Part shown: positions 1 to 10,136 of the stretch, piece by piece
Numbering within the stretch: position 1 is the stretch's first letter
Layout of the letters: every line of letters starts with the position of its first letter
Assembly: GCA_944990035.1 (NCBI GenBank)
Contig: CALYLX010000139.1
Coordinates: forward strand, 496,001-560,000
Source of the DNA: Clitopilus passeckerianus
Taxonomy: Eukaryota; Basidiomycota; Agaricomycetes; Agaricales; Entolomataceae
Direction: 5' to 3'
DNA length: 64,000 nt
Notes under the pieces: generated by a model
Told to the model about the DNA's origin: nothing
Database searches by the model: none
What the model saw: only the letters and a program-made list of their open reading frames with translations
Made by a program: the position numbers and the translations under genes

Positions 1-312
1 GGTAGGCTTGGGCTATGTTACGCATGAGTTCACTCTCGCCCGCAACACAGGGTCCGTTTTAACACCCGTATGCGGTACGGGAGAAGGTCCTTCAGGGTGA
101 CTGGTGAGCTGAATATTAAGGGCATCCTGTGGTTATCGGGCCGCCAGCTGGCCGAACTCAACTTTGCTGACCGATTCTAGGCACGGTTGCAAAAGGCATC
201 TTGTTCCCACCCCTTGACAAACATCGAAACGTCATCATGATGATCTCAATGCGCGATAAAAGGGTGCCAATTCATCTCACCTTCTTGCCTCCTTCGATCT
301 AACAACACAACG
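1..312. other. Left edge, no gene seen
   Basis: No convincing reading frame, RNA gene or repeat was found. The last 100 bases are pyrimidine-rich and lead directly to the ATG at 313, so this stretch presumably holds the promoter and 5' leader of the glyoxalase gene. Confidence 0.5.
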
Positions 313-1026
313 ATGCCTCGTACCGCCGAAACTGCAAGCTTCAAGGTATGGCTCACAAGAGCCGACGATCTGTTCAGGGTTTCACTCATGGATCTCTATT
401 ATTGCAGTTCAACCACACGATGCTGAGGGTGAAAGATCCCAAGGTGTCGTTGGCATTTTACCAGGATGTACGCCTTTTCCAGATCCCTTTATTTCTGCGT
501 TTTGAAAGTTTCTTCTCTATTTTAGGTTCTCGGAATGGAGCTTCTATCCGGTTCGTCTCGATCACTCACTACTTCACCCATCTTGCTAATATGACGGATG
601 AAAACAGAGAAGCACTTTGACGATTTCACCCTTTACTTCCTCGCTTTCAACCACTCCGGGAAGGATCTCACTGCTGAAGAGAAGGAACAATCTGGTTTCT
701 CCCGCGAAGGTCAGTCCTCCCTCCCTACCCACTCATCACCACACTCATGTACGCACCCCGTAGGCGTCCTCGAACTAACCCATAACCACGGCACGGAGTC
801 CGATCCCAATTTCGCAGGCTACGCCAATGGGAATACTGAACCCGGAAAAGGATTTGGCCACATTGCGATCACGGTCGAGGATGTCGAGAAGGCTTGCGAA
901 CGTTTTGAGTCGCTTGGTGTGAAGTTCAAGAAGAGGCCGTCGGATGGGAAGATGAGGCATATTGCGTTCATTTTGGATCCTGATGGGTATTGGATTGAGG
1001 TTGTTCCTGGGGTGTTGAGTTTGTGA
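313..1026 (+). CDS. Glyoxalase I (lactoylglutathione lyase)
   Basis: The enzyme isomerises the hemithioacetal of methylglyoxal and glutathione to S-lactoylglutathione in the cytosol. Five exons (313-345, 408-467, 526-550, 608-709, 764-1026) splice in frame to about 160 residues, the size of a single-domain glyoxalase I. The four expected metal ligands are visible: His in [11 protein letters not shown], Glu in LELTHNHG, His in GFGHIAI and Glu in GYWIEVV. His at the first site is as in yeast Glo1; animals have Gln there. The start at 313 was chosen because [11 protein letters not shown] joins in frame to the first metal-binding strand. The downstream reading frame alone would lack that strand. 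The family and all four ligands are directly visible; cytosolic location is inferred from the lack of a targeting peptide. Confidence 0.93.
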
Positions 1027-1137
1027 TGTGGAGTGAGGAGAGTAGGAATTAAGCTGAGAAAGTGTAATTTTCGGAATGTATGCTGTTCGTCATCAATCTA
1101 ATACGTTTAAGAAGGATAGTGAGGCGTCCGAAGATGT

Positions 1138-1223
1138 CCTTCAATGGTTCAGTGGCGAGAGTATGTAACCGCATACATGTGCTACAATTCCAATGTCACT
1201 GGTTCGACTCCAGTTTGAACGGA
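1138..1223 (+). pseudogene. tRNA-Tyr-like element 1 (degenerate)
   Basis: The 5' strand CCTTCAA and a B-box-like GGTTCGACTCC are present, but the 3' acceptor strand reads TTGAACGG and pairs imperfectly. C at position 1 with a G-C closing pair resembles eukaryotic tRNA-Tyr. The anticodon arm is not recognisable. A run of six T follows about 25 bases downstream. Confidence 0.5.
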
Positions 1224-1331
1224 TTCAACAAGCTTTCTTTATGTTTTTTCGCTTATATAGCTGACATACGACTACTTCTATCTCTGCTCCTCAAATCCAT
1301 TTAGGAGCAGCAACGCCGGAGAAGAGATACT

Positions 1332-1430
1332 CCCTCAATAGCTCAGCGGAAATAGCTGGACTTTTGTGTTCCAGCGTCAGGATAAACGCTGCGATTCCAA
1401 GGTCACTGGTTCGATTCCAGTTCGAAGGGT
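1332..1430 (+). pseudogene. tRNA-Tyr-like element 2 (degenerate)
   Basis: A-box TAGCTCAGCGG and B-box GGTTCGATTCC match RNA polymerase III promoter consensus. The acceptor ends (CCCTCAA and TTCGAAGGG) pair poorly. About 30 extra bases sit in the anticodon region, as expected for an intron-containing tRNA-Tyr, but no clean GTA anticodon loop can be folded. Confidence 0.55.
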
Positions 1431-1575
1431 ATATTCATTAATTTGTGGGCCCTTTCTTTTCCTTAGCCAGCCGGCGACTTAATATTGCTATGCTCGCCTG
1501 ACAAGACTCTTCAGCTCCATCCTCTTGCATGTCCTTGAATTGATTTAGAAGCAGCAATACTTGACAAGGAAATAT

Positions 1576-1669
1576 CCTTCAATAGCTCAGCGGAAAGGGC
1601 GATGTACTTATGTACTGTCGGATCATACTTGCAGTTCGAAGGTCACTGGTTCGACTCCAGTTTGAAGGA
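1576..1669 (+). pseudogene. tRNA-Tyr-like element 3
   Basis: The acceptor stem CCTTCAA/TTGAAGG pairs perfectly and is followed by A as discriminator base, the tRNA-Tyr identity pattern. A-box TAGCTCAGCGG, B-box GGTTCGACTCC and a perfect T-arm (ACTGG/CCAGT) are present. The anticodon stem does not pair and no GTA anticodon is evident, so it is probably a decayed gene. Confidence 0.6.
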
Positions 1670-1803
1670 TGAATGAGTCAATCCCAGCATGCTTTCTTTT
1701 GGATGAGTGAGGCAGTGGGACTGGATGTCGTATTTATAACCTTTTTGTCCGGCTCATGGTGAATTCTAACACCAAATATCGCAGTAGTGTCTAAAGAGAA
1801 ACT

Positions 1804-1874
1804 TCCTGGATAGCTCAGTCGACGAGCGTCGCTGAGGGAATACGAACTTGAGGCCGCCAGTTCAATTCTGGGCC
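1804..1874 (+). pseudogene. tRNA-like element 4 (most degenerate)
   Basis: A D-arm-like TAGCTCAGTCGACGAGC and a T-arm-like CCAGTTCAATTCTGG are spaced as in a tRNA, but the acceptor stem is broken. It lies in step with the other elements of the array. Confidence 0.35.
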
Positions 1875-1988
1875 AAAAATGGAGTTCGATACACGCCTTG
1901 ATCCTACTTTTCGCTTCTCTTGTGTGTCTCCTCTCCGCTTCCGGAACTCAAACCCAATGAAGAGCAGTCATGCGAGGCGAAGGAGCAT

Positions 1989-2089
1989 CCTTCGGTAGCT
2001 CAGTGGAAAGAGCATGGCCTCTTGCGTTGGTTGCTTGTTGACGTGAAATTGTAGGGCCAAGCTCACTGGTTCTCCTCCGGTCTGAAGGG
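1989..2089 (+). pseudogene. tRNA-Tyr-like element 5, well-paired stems
   Basis: All four stems can be paired: acceptor CCTTCGG/CTGAAGG, D-stem GCTC/GAGC, anticodon stem TGGCC/GGCCA and T-stem ACTGG/CCGGT. About 28 extra bases sit in the anticodon loop, like an intron. The T-loop reads TTCTCCT instead of the TTCGANT consensus, which damages the B-box, and the discriminator base is G. It could be an active but odd gene; a pseudogene is more likely. Confidence 0.5.
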
Positions 2090-2298
2090 CAGTCACTTAT
2101 TTGAGGTCTTCTTTTTCATGGCGTATTGTGGGCCTAAGCCGCATGAGAGGCTTGTTCGAACTCGTACCTAATTTATGTTTATATGACTCTCAAAAGCTCG
2201 GGAAGGATAATTGCGTGCCTCTAGCTTGAAACCACGTAACGTCATACACCTTGTCTATTGCCAAGCGGTCAATGCAATGACACTGCGCGTAGTTACCC

Positions 2299-4337
2299 CT
2301 AGTACCTCTTTACAATTAGCGTATCCGATGTTCCAACAATTTTATACCCTCTCGATGTTGCCCGCTCCACGATCAATGCCTCCAACCGCTCCAGTCTGTC
2401 ACGATCCAATTTAAGCCCTGAAAAAACGACTTCATCCCATTCCGTAACTTTAAATGCCTCGTAGAGCTCCTGATCCGGTCTTTGAACTCGGGATTGGTCA
2501 TTTTCGAGTTCTCCGTCTTCTCTTCTATCCTCCTGCCCGTGTCCTTCCTCCCCCGCTGCCGACCCCTCCCACAACTCAGGAACCGAAGCGATGAATTCAG
2601 TAATCTCGAGATATCTTCGCTCGTTCTCCGGATCACTGGATTGTTGCAATCGCGACATGTTTCGAATAATCGCAGGCGTCACGTATTTGGCAGTGACAAC
2701 CATTCTCCTCAACCTCTCCATCTTCATTGGTAGTCCGTCAAGCAGAACCCGCATAGACTCCAATGTGCGCCGTTTTTCGAAGAAACACTTCATATGGGTA
2801 ATGGTCAAGTCTCGAAGTGTCGAAGATGTCAGACGGAAAACATCTGCAAGATCCTCGGGGTGGTGGAGGATGGATTCGTCGAGAGAGAGCGTGGTAAGCT
2901 GGAGTCCTTCAGCTGGCGGGTGTGCGAGTGGTAAAAGAAACTGGAAACCTCGATAATCTAACGAGGTTGACGAAATCTTGAGAGTTTGTAGGTTGAGGAG
3001 AGGCACTTTCAGGGATTTAGGATGCTTGGAAAATGAACAAATCAGGTCAATCAAGACATATAATCTGCGGCCGGGGTTAACTTACCAGTAACTCTCCAAT
3101 TCTGCAATGTAATGATCAACTTAGGGTCCTTCCGCCTATGAAACCAACATAACGAACTCACCGAAAATCCATGTATGAAACATCCAAATGACTTAGGCCC
3201 GGAAACAGTCTCAGAGCATAGGTCAGAGTATCCAACTTCAAAGAATCTCCGTAGTCCATTCGCGTGACCTTAAGAAACTTCAACGTAGTCCACCTCAACT
3301 CGTTTGATCCCTGGCCTCTCTGTTCTTCCGACTTGGATAGAACGAATAGTGATCCAAAATCGATGACGAGGGCTTCTAAGCTTGCCGAAAGGGACTGAAC
3401 AGACCGGATAAGCGCTCGACGCTCGACGCTTCTATCCAGTGTCGTTGAACTGTTCCGGTATGTGCCAATAAATGTACCCCAGGTCAACTTTCTAACTCGC
3501 TCTCTCCAATGTGGACTTGTTTCGAGGAGGTCTGGGATGGACAGTCGATTCGGAAATGTAATTCCTAGTTCTAAAAAGAACATTGATTGATCCAAGACGT
3601 GCAGCCATGATTTCTGAGTTAGAGCCATGGAGAGCAACCAGCGAGGGAAGAATTGTCGTTCGACTATTACGGAGCTTAGGAGATGCCGAGCGATGGTTGA
3701 GATGACTGTTGTAGGGAGGATTTGTATGAGTCGTGCAGCCTTGTCAGTTCGGAGACTATGGAGGATTTGTATGTGAATATTCTGCGAGGTACTGAGAGAG
3801 TGAGGCCCGCTATCGATAGTTCTTCGGGTCCTCCGTCGATGGTGAAAGCGGGAAAGAGTAACCTCCAATGGGCTTCGATCCGGATTAATGCCGTCGAAGG
3901 AGTAGGCGCAGTCAAATAGGATACAGAGCTCTTTGAGGCTCAGAGTTCCAGCTGGTACAAGGTCCAGCCTCTGATATGTCTCTGAGGAGTTGGTGTGATG
4001 GAGGAGATTGAGTTGACAAACAAGGGTATATACCCCCGCCGGGCTCGTACTCAAAGAGCCCGGCGCGTCTACATGTCGGATACCAGGATAAAATCGGTTG
4101 CTTGGCACCTAAGACGGACGCATAAAATATTTCAGTATTTTCTTTTCTCGAGATGGGAGGTATGTAGACTCGAGCACTGACAATGATCTCCTCCTCGACG
4201 GGGGAGTCGCCTACGATTATGAGACGGATTCCGGTGAGCGTGCGTTCGCTCAAGCCTTCATATGTAATTCTGATTATGAAGGGATTCCCGGACCATTCTT
4301 GATTCAGCGGAGAAACTGAAGCCCATAGAGATGCCAT
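2299..4337 (-). CDS. F-box-like, leucine-repeat protein, copy A
   Basis: Four exons on the minus strand (4337-4182, 4108-3162, 3101-3086, 3024-2299) give about 614 residues. The start MASLWAS was chosen because all three copies in the window share it. The middle holds an F-box-like stretch (LPTTVISTIARHLL then LSMALTQKSWLHVL), followed by leucine-rich segments (LRDLTITHM) like the curved repeats that bind substrates in fungal F-box proteins. Such proteins normally link substrates to an SCF ubiquitin ligase; that role is inferred here. The third exon is only 16 bases and is conserved in all copies. Introns are canonical, and copy A has a good GTCAGT donor where copy C has the weak GTGCGA. No catalytic motif is visible. 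The gene is related to the plus-strand copies at 10137 and 12439. Confidence 0.75.
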
Positions 4338-4683
4338 TGAAAACTCGAGAGCCGGATGCAGAGGAGCCAAGTGATGATGGAAGAGCTGAATGAAGAAGAG
4401 CGAAGTTTGTGCTGCGGTGCCCTTGCGTCCCAAGTATTTGTCTACAGACCCGGAACCAAACATATATATGTTGGAGAAGCTCCTACTACTCTGGGCATGC
4501 CCGTATCAAGGCGTGGCGTGCAGGATGGCGAACTGTCAGGTGGTGTCATTTATCACCTCCCGATAGAATTACAGATCGTCCAAATCACAGTCGGAACAGG
4601 TATGGACAAATAGCCAATTGCAGAAGTGACATCTATTTCGAATAACACGGAAGATAAGCTCCGAATAACGATGCCAAGCCGGA

Positions 4684-7600
4684 CTACCGTGTCGCCCCCA
4701 ACCCCAACTTCGAAACCTTGAACAACGCAGTGATTGGTGCATCCAAACCACCGGTGACACCAATCCTATCGCCTTCCGACCATCCCATACGCGCAAGCAG
4801 CTGGAACCCAGTGTTTGATTCCCCAATCTTCGGTGCATGCTACATATCGCAAAATCCCCAATCAGCCCTCGACCTGAACGAAAAGTAAAAAGTCACGTAC
4901 CTTCCCAACCTCCTCTCCTTCCTTATGCTTCGGCACCCTCTCCCCACCCCTCTTACCTCCCCAATCCCCACCACCAACGAACTCACCCCCACCCCTACCC
5001 CCAAACCTCCTCACAATCTTCGCAATCTTCCACTCATCAGCCGGCAAATGACTTCTACTCGTTTTCCTCAGCGTCGTATACCTCCCTTCCCCCTTCCCAT
5101 CACTCTTACTCTTCAAATTAAACGCAATCGCCATCTCATGCACAGCCTTCCTCGTCTCCTTATTCGTCGGTGGCAAGCTCATGCTTTGGGGCCCGTCCAA
5201 ATCAGCGATAAATCGGCGGATTTGTTGGACGAGGGTGGTCATGTCGATTATGCGGTTGGGGAGGACGTGGATGGTGGGGTCGAGGCGAGAGGCGGCGAGC
5301 ATGGCTTTTCGGCCTTTCTTGCCGCCTTTTTTCTTTGCTAGGGGGTCGGAGGCGGCTTCGAGCTTGGCGAGGGCGCGCAGGCGTTTGTGTTCGGCTTTCT
5401 TTTCGCGGTCTTTTTGCCATTGGTCTTGGAGGGAGGAAGGGAGGTCTTTGTATTTGTCTTTCTTCTTGCCTGTTGGAGAGATTAGTTAGGTGGGATGGAA
5501 AACTTAGAGGAAGAATGCGTACGAGCTGGCTGGAAGTCATCCATATCATCGAACGCTCCATCCCGAATCGCATTGAACAGTTTATTGCGAGCTTTCCGAT
5601 CTCGGCCTGTGAGTACGGATTCGTTCTCATCTATAAGATCCTGTATCCAATCCCATTAGTCCTCCCTACCCTTCCCAAAATGCGAACGGAAGAGACACAC
5701 CTGGATATGAGCAATAAACTCCTCATCCTGCTCCGCCCACGAGAGGTTTTCCAAGAACCCATCATCCTCATCTCCCTCATCCTCTTCATCAGAATCAACC
5801 TCCATCTTCGCCTTCCCTTTATCCTTCCCTCCACCCTTAGACGGCGTCTTGGGTGCCTTCCTCGACTGCTCCCGTAGCTTCTCCAGTCGCGCTTGGAAGC
5901 TCGCACCAGGACTGGCGTCGATATCGTCGTCGTCTGAACCTTCTTCGTCGAGTTCGTCTTCATCGTCGTCGTCATCGCTGGAGATGAGGCCGCCGAATAT
6001 AGCCTCTTCGGAGATCATGAGTTCTTCCTCTGCGTTGACGATGGCGTCCGCTTCCTCTTCTTCGTCCTCGTCCTCCTCCTCCTCACTACTCCCAACCCCA
6101 CCCTGCTCTTCATCCTCATCCTCCCTCCTCATCCTCTCCCCGTCCTCAATATCATCCATAGTAACAAAACCCCCTCCATCCTTACTCATACCCCTAACGA
6201 ACGCCTTCATCGCGTCCAGGTCGATATCTTCATCGACTAGCATCCCCTCCGCACCTCCTTCTAGTCCTTGCCCTAATCCTGATCCTTGTCCGTGTCCTTG
6301 TCCTAGGAGGTCATCATCAGACCCCCAATCAACATCCGAATCCCCCCTCCTCCTCTCTTCCCACTTCGGGTCTCTCCCTCTCCCTCCTCCTCCTCCTCGG
6401 AACATCTCCTCCCTCTCCTCCCTCAACCTCATCTCCTCCACCATCTTCCCTCCTCCTCCTCCCCCTCCCCCGTAGCCAATCCCAAATCCAAACCGTCCCT
6501 GTATACCCTCCCTAATCCCCTCCCGCTCAGCCCTCCTCCTCGCAGCTCTCGCATCCCTCTTCCTCTGCTTAATAGCAGCTTTCGTTCGGCTCCCGGCTGT
6601 GAAGATGGGGATTTGTCTTAACTTGAAGGTAGAGGGGGTTGCGGAGGCAGAAGCAGAGGCGGAGGCGGAGGGTGGGGCTGGGGCGGGGAATGAGAAGGAT
6701 ACGGATGAGAAGGGTGGTGGGGCGGGTATCGTTACGGGAGTGTCGGTGGTTTCTTCTACAATAGTTGTTGTTCTTGTCATCCCCGTAATTATAGACGTCG
6801 TAGGCAGCTCCACCCTTGGCACAGACGCTGGAGACGGCTGTACAGCGGGTGTATCCCGCCCAGACCGAGGGTGAGGCGCGACGTACACGATCTCTTCGTC
6901 GTCGGATGAGACGACGGGTGGGGGTGGGAGGTCTGGGATTTGGGTGGGGGTGGTGTCGATGTAGAAGCCGAGTTGGGGCGAGGAGGGGGGAGGTGTATGC
7001 ATGTGTGGAGGTGCTGGTGCTGGTGCTGGTACTGGTACTGGTGGAGGAGGAGGAACGGATGAAGATGGAGGGGCAGCAGCGTGTGCTGGGTCAGGGTGAT
7101 GAGACCCAGAATCGACTTCCATTTGTTGATCTTCAGCATGGGTCGCTGTTTGAACGGCTTCTGCAACGATGGGAGGAGGAGGAGGAGGAGTTAACGTAGT
7201 AGCCTCAGTCTTTGATGATGAGGTAACGACAGTAGAAGAACAGGTGTCAGATATCGTGACACTCTCTTGTTGGATAACTTGGGTGTTTGGCCCACGGTCG
7301 ATGTAGATCCCAGTGAATTGTTCCTCCATGATCTCGACGTCCTCTGTCGTCATCGTAGCCTCAGAGGTACTGGTGGTAGGTTCCATAAGTTTCCCTATGT
7401 CGTTAAAGTCGATTTCCTCGAGTTGTTCTTGGACTTCGTCCACGTCGTCTTCTGAGTCGGACATAGGTGGGATATTCCCGCCACTAAAGAGGCGGAATAC
7501 ACGATCTGCTGTAGGGACATGACTTTGTTCGTCTTCGCCTGTAAGATAATATCAGCACGGTGGAGGATGGAGGAGAATGGGATGCTTACCAATTTCCTCA

Positions 7601-8194
7601 ACTCCTGGTTTGAAAATCTCCTCCTCTTCCTCGAAAAGTGTCGCCGTCATTGTAGACCGTACGAAGATGACTGGCTTCAGCAGAGGTCGTTCCTGGTGAA
7701 GCAGCTCGGAGAGAGGAGCATCAGATCGCGACTTTCCTCCTCTCCATCCTCCACCTCCACCTCGTCCTCGTCCTCTAGGAGAGCGATCGCCGATACCACC
7801 ATGTCCGCGCTTAGAAGGGGAGAGATAATCGTCAAACGGGCCTCTTCCTCTCCCTTTGAATCCACCTCTTCCCGGTGTACCCTGTCCGTTGTACCCTCCC
7901 TTCGAACCTCGACCACGGGGTGTCGATGTTCCGGAATGCGCTTGATACGAGCGATCTGGTGTTGAGGTCAACATTGACCATCCCTTCCCAGTCAAAGCAA
8001 GACCGTCGATATAACATACCCTCTGATATGAGCTGTACCTCTCCCATCTCAGCCAGCGAGTGATATCCGCCCCCTCCTGCACCTTGAGGGAGTTGGAATG
8101 GCCCTCCTCGTCCACCTCCCCTAGCACCACGATTGCCTCCCCTACCTCCTCTATATCCTCCACGTGGGGTCCCATGTCCTCTATTCTTTCCCAT
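4684..8194 (-). CDS. R3H and G-patch protein, SQS1/Pfa1-like
   Basis: Six exons (8194-8020, 7955-7590, 7538-5701, 5640-5523, 5469-4901, 4839-4684) give about 1073 residues. The N-terminus is an RGG/RG-rich tract (residues 1-150). Then come the conserved segments PLSELLHQERP and FVRSTM, long Pro-rich and acidic Asp/Glu/Ser regions, a basic stretch, an R3H-like domain (about 905-975, ending RYTTLRKTSRS) and a C-terminal G-patch (NTGFQLLARMGWSEGDRIG, about 1030-1070). This order is that of yeast Sqs1/Pfa1, a cofactor of the DEAH helicase Prp43 in ribosome biogenesis and splicing; the G-patch would bind and stimulate the helicase. The first intron was placed to keep the RG-rich frame open. A large decayed copy lies at 17800-19375. 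Long open frames on the opposite strand are Ser-rich shadows. Confidence 0.9.
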
Positions 8195-9434
8195 TCCTTA
8201 ACTTTCTTGTTTACTTTCGATACTTGGCGCAAAAGGTGGAAAAGAATGGGAGAAATTTGCGATTTGAAGTCTTTTTGGGTCCTGACCCAATTGGAGTCGT
8301 AATGGTTTGACAAATCCGGTACCGGAAGCCGATTTCCGATACCGAGATTGTTTGGTTTAGGGGGTGGGGACAAATAAGCAGGTGTCCGAGTCTCCTTTTG
8401 GCAAACCTGTCAATGCTCTCGTGCAGGCGATGCTCTGTCGACTTTCTAATGAGTCACATTTATCGGCTTCAAACCCAGCTGCTTTCTTTCAGACGGGTAC
8501 AAGCAATTTATTACACCTACTGCTATAGGAGTGAACTTCCTTTGCCTCACTGACCGCCTCGTGGCCGGATGCTTGCCCTGAACACCCAGCCCATCTGTCA
8601 ACTCATATCGATATCAAACCGCTTCGCCCGCCAGGATGTACGAAGCTCCAGTGGTGCAACGTCGAGTTTGACGCGTCTACAAACACTATCGTGACCCTCC
8701 TTGACGGGTGAGCTTCCAGTGCTATTTTACCGCTCTGTATCTCACATAGTGACTCTGTTAGCTTTGAACGTGTCAGTGTTGCTGCATCATAGTATCCTCG
8801 TTAGCAATGCCGAGAAGCGTGCTGCTGTTCAATATCCGTAGTGTAAACCTCTTCACACCAAGGCCCGCAATCTCTGCTACGCGCCTTACGGTTGATACCC
8901 GATACTCCTACCCTTCAATCGTGGTGACGAGCAATGAATAACAAGGAGGTCATACTTCCCGTCTTACAATCAGATCACCATTTTGAGCCTACTAGTAGCT
9001 CTCCCTAAAAATGTCATGTCTACCCATTGATGGTCAATCATCTGCTGGTGGGTTGGGGTGCTTGGGAGATCTTCCGGAGCCTCTACGGATTCTGTGAGTA
9101 ATTGGGACGCTACAGGAGAAAGATGTACGTGGTGGACAACAAAAGCGTGACTCTGGCGCGTACCAAGTTTCTATTACAGTACCTATATAGAGACAAATCG
9201 TATCCGTTGTCAATAGCGCAGGAACACAACAATGAAGTTACCAAACAGACTCCAGACTCGTACCCTGCCATGCGATAGCGTTGGCTTCACCCCACAAGTA
9301 TTTGATAGCGTAAGTGGAGCTCGAAATCGAAGCTGAGAATACTTACACCGATTCCGCCGACAATAAAGCAGGTCTAGACCCCACGGCTTGGACTACGTTT
9401 ACACGGCACATACCCCAACTCAAATGACATCTAT

Positions 9435-9547
9435 GGATATCAATTTCGTTGCGTCCAACAGTCTAGTGGTGCAACGGGTACGCGTCACGTTTTCGCTACC
9501 CGCGTTTGTACAAGTTTTCAACCGAATGGACACTAGACAATGTCGAC
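9435..9547 (+). repeat. tRNA-like dispersed repeat, copy 1
   Basis: It contains an A-box-like TGGTGCAACGG after AGTCTAG. It shares flanks with the element at 9834, both beginning GATATC and ending CACTAGACAATG. The B-box is weak. It looks like a tRNA-derived short interspersed element or an old tRNA pseudogene. Confidence 0.4.
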
Positions 9548-9833
9548 TCGTATCATAGGCATCAGTTGCGTCCCAAGGAGAAATTTTGGGCCATTGCGGG
9601 ACTCCAGACTTGGGGGTTCTCCGAAGGACCCATGACGGTTGCATTTCTAGACCTTGGCGGGCAAACGGGATCTGGGATCGCCATCCTGCGTGTTCAAGTT
9701 TCGATAGTCGTATAACTTAACATTTGCGCTGGGCACTCGTAACACGGCGACGAGATCACAATCCAACTGGATGATCCCACAGATGCTACACGGCCTGACA
9801 CTCGCTCTGAGTCGACTAGAATAGCATTGATAT

Positions 9834-9947
9834 TGATATCGATCTCAACTTAGTCGCCTCGAACAGTCTATACTGTAGTGTAATGGCTACGCGTCTGCCT
9901 GTGCCACCTCCGGTTGCCTCGTCGAAAGGGCACTAGACAATGCTGGA
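9834..9947 (+). repeat. tRNA-like dispersed repeat, copy 2
   Basis: This is a diverged partner of the element at 9435, with the same order of blocks: GATATC, CAGTCTA, GTAATGGCTACGCG and CACTAGACAATG. No complete tRNA fold is possible. Confidence 0.4.
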
Positions 9948-10136
9948 TGTTTGGTAATCCTGTTTTGGCTCAATTTACCGTTTAGGATCTGTACCAAAAT
10001 ATAATGCATAATGTTCTACCTTGGCTGCTGTCAGCCATTTTGTTTGGTTCGGGGTCGATAGACAAATATTTGGGATGCAACGACACACCGGCACCGCTTG
10101 GCTCTCCTGCAGTTGGCTATCGAGTCTCCAACGTGA

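Larger units (their letters stand above)
1138..2089 (+). repeat. Tandem array of tRNA-Tyr-like units
   Basis: Five tRNA-like elements on one strand start about 180-240 bases apart. The linkers after several copies share a GCTTTCTTT-type pyrimidine stretch, so larger units seem to have been duplicated, not only the tRNA. A single further tRNA-like element of related sequence lies at 58413. Confidence 0.6.
8195..10136. other. Intergenic, no protein gene seen
   Basis: About 1.9 kb between the SQS1-like gene and the second F-box-like copy. Short open frames here resemble no family. Two related tRNA-like repeats (9435 and 9834) are the only structured items. The last 120 bases resemble the 5' flank of copy A (near 4463), so the duplicated block includes upstream sequence. 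Confidence 0.5.

Noticed and set aside
5656..5975. 114-residue Arg/Met-rich minus-strand frame
   Set aside because: It is a second frame inside the SQS1-like exon and lacks any start context or family signal.
5849..6475. 208-residue Ser-rich open frame on the plus strand
   Set aside because: It is the antisense shadow of the Asp/Glu/Gly-rich region of the SQS1-like gene, whose minus-strand frame carries conserved domains.
7552..8373. Alternative start of the SQS1-like protein at 8373
   Set aside because: This frame reads through the first intron; the RG-rich frame starting at 8194 continues in frame after splicing and fits the family.
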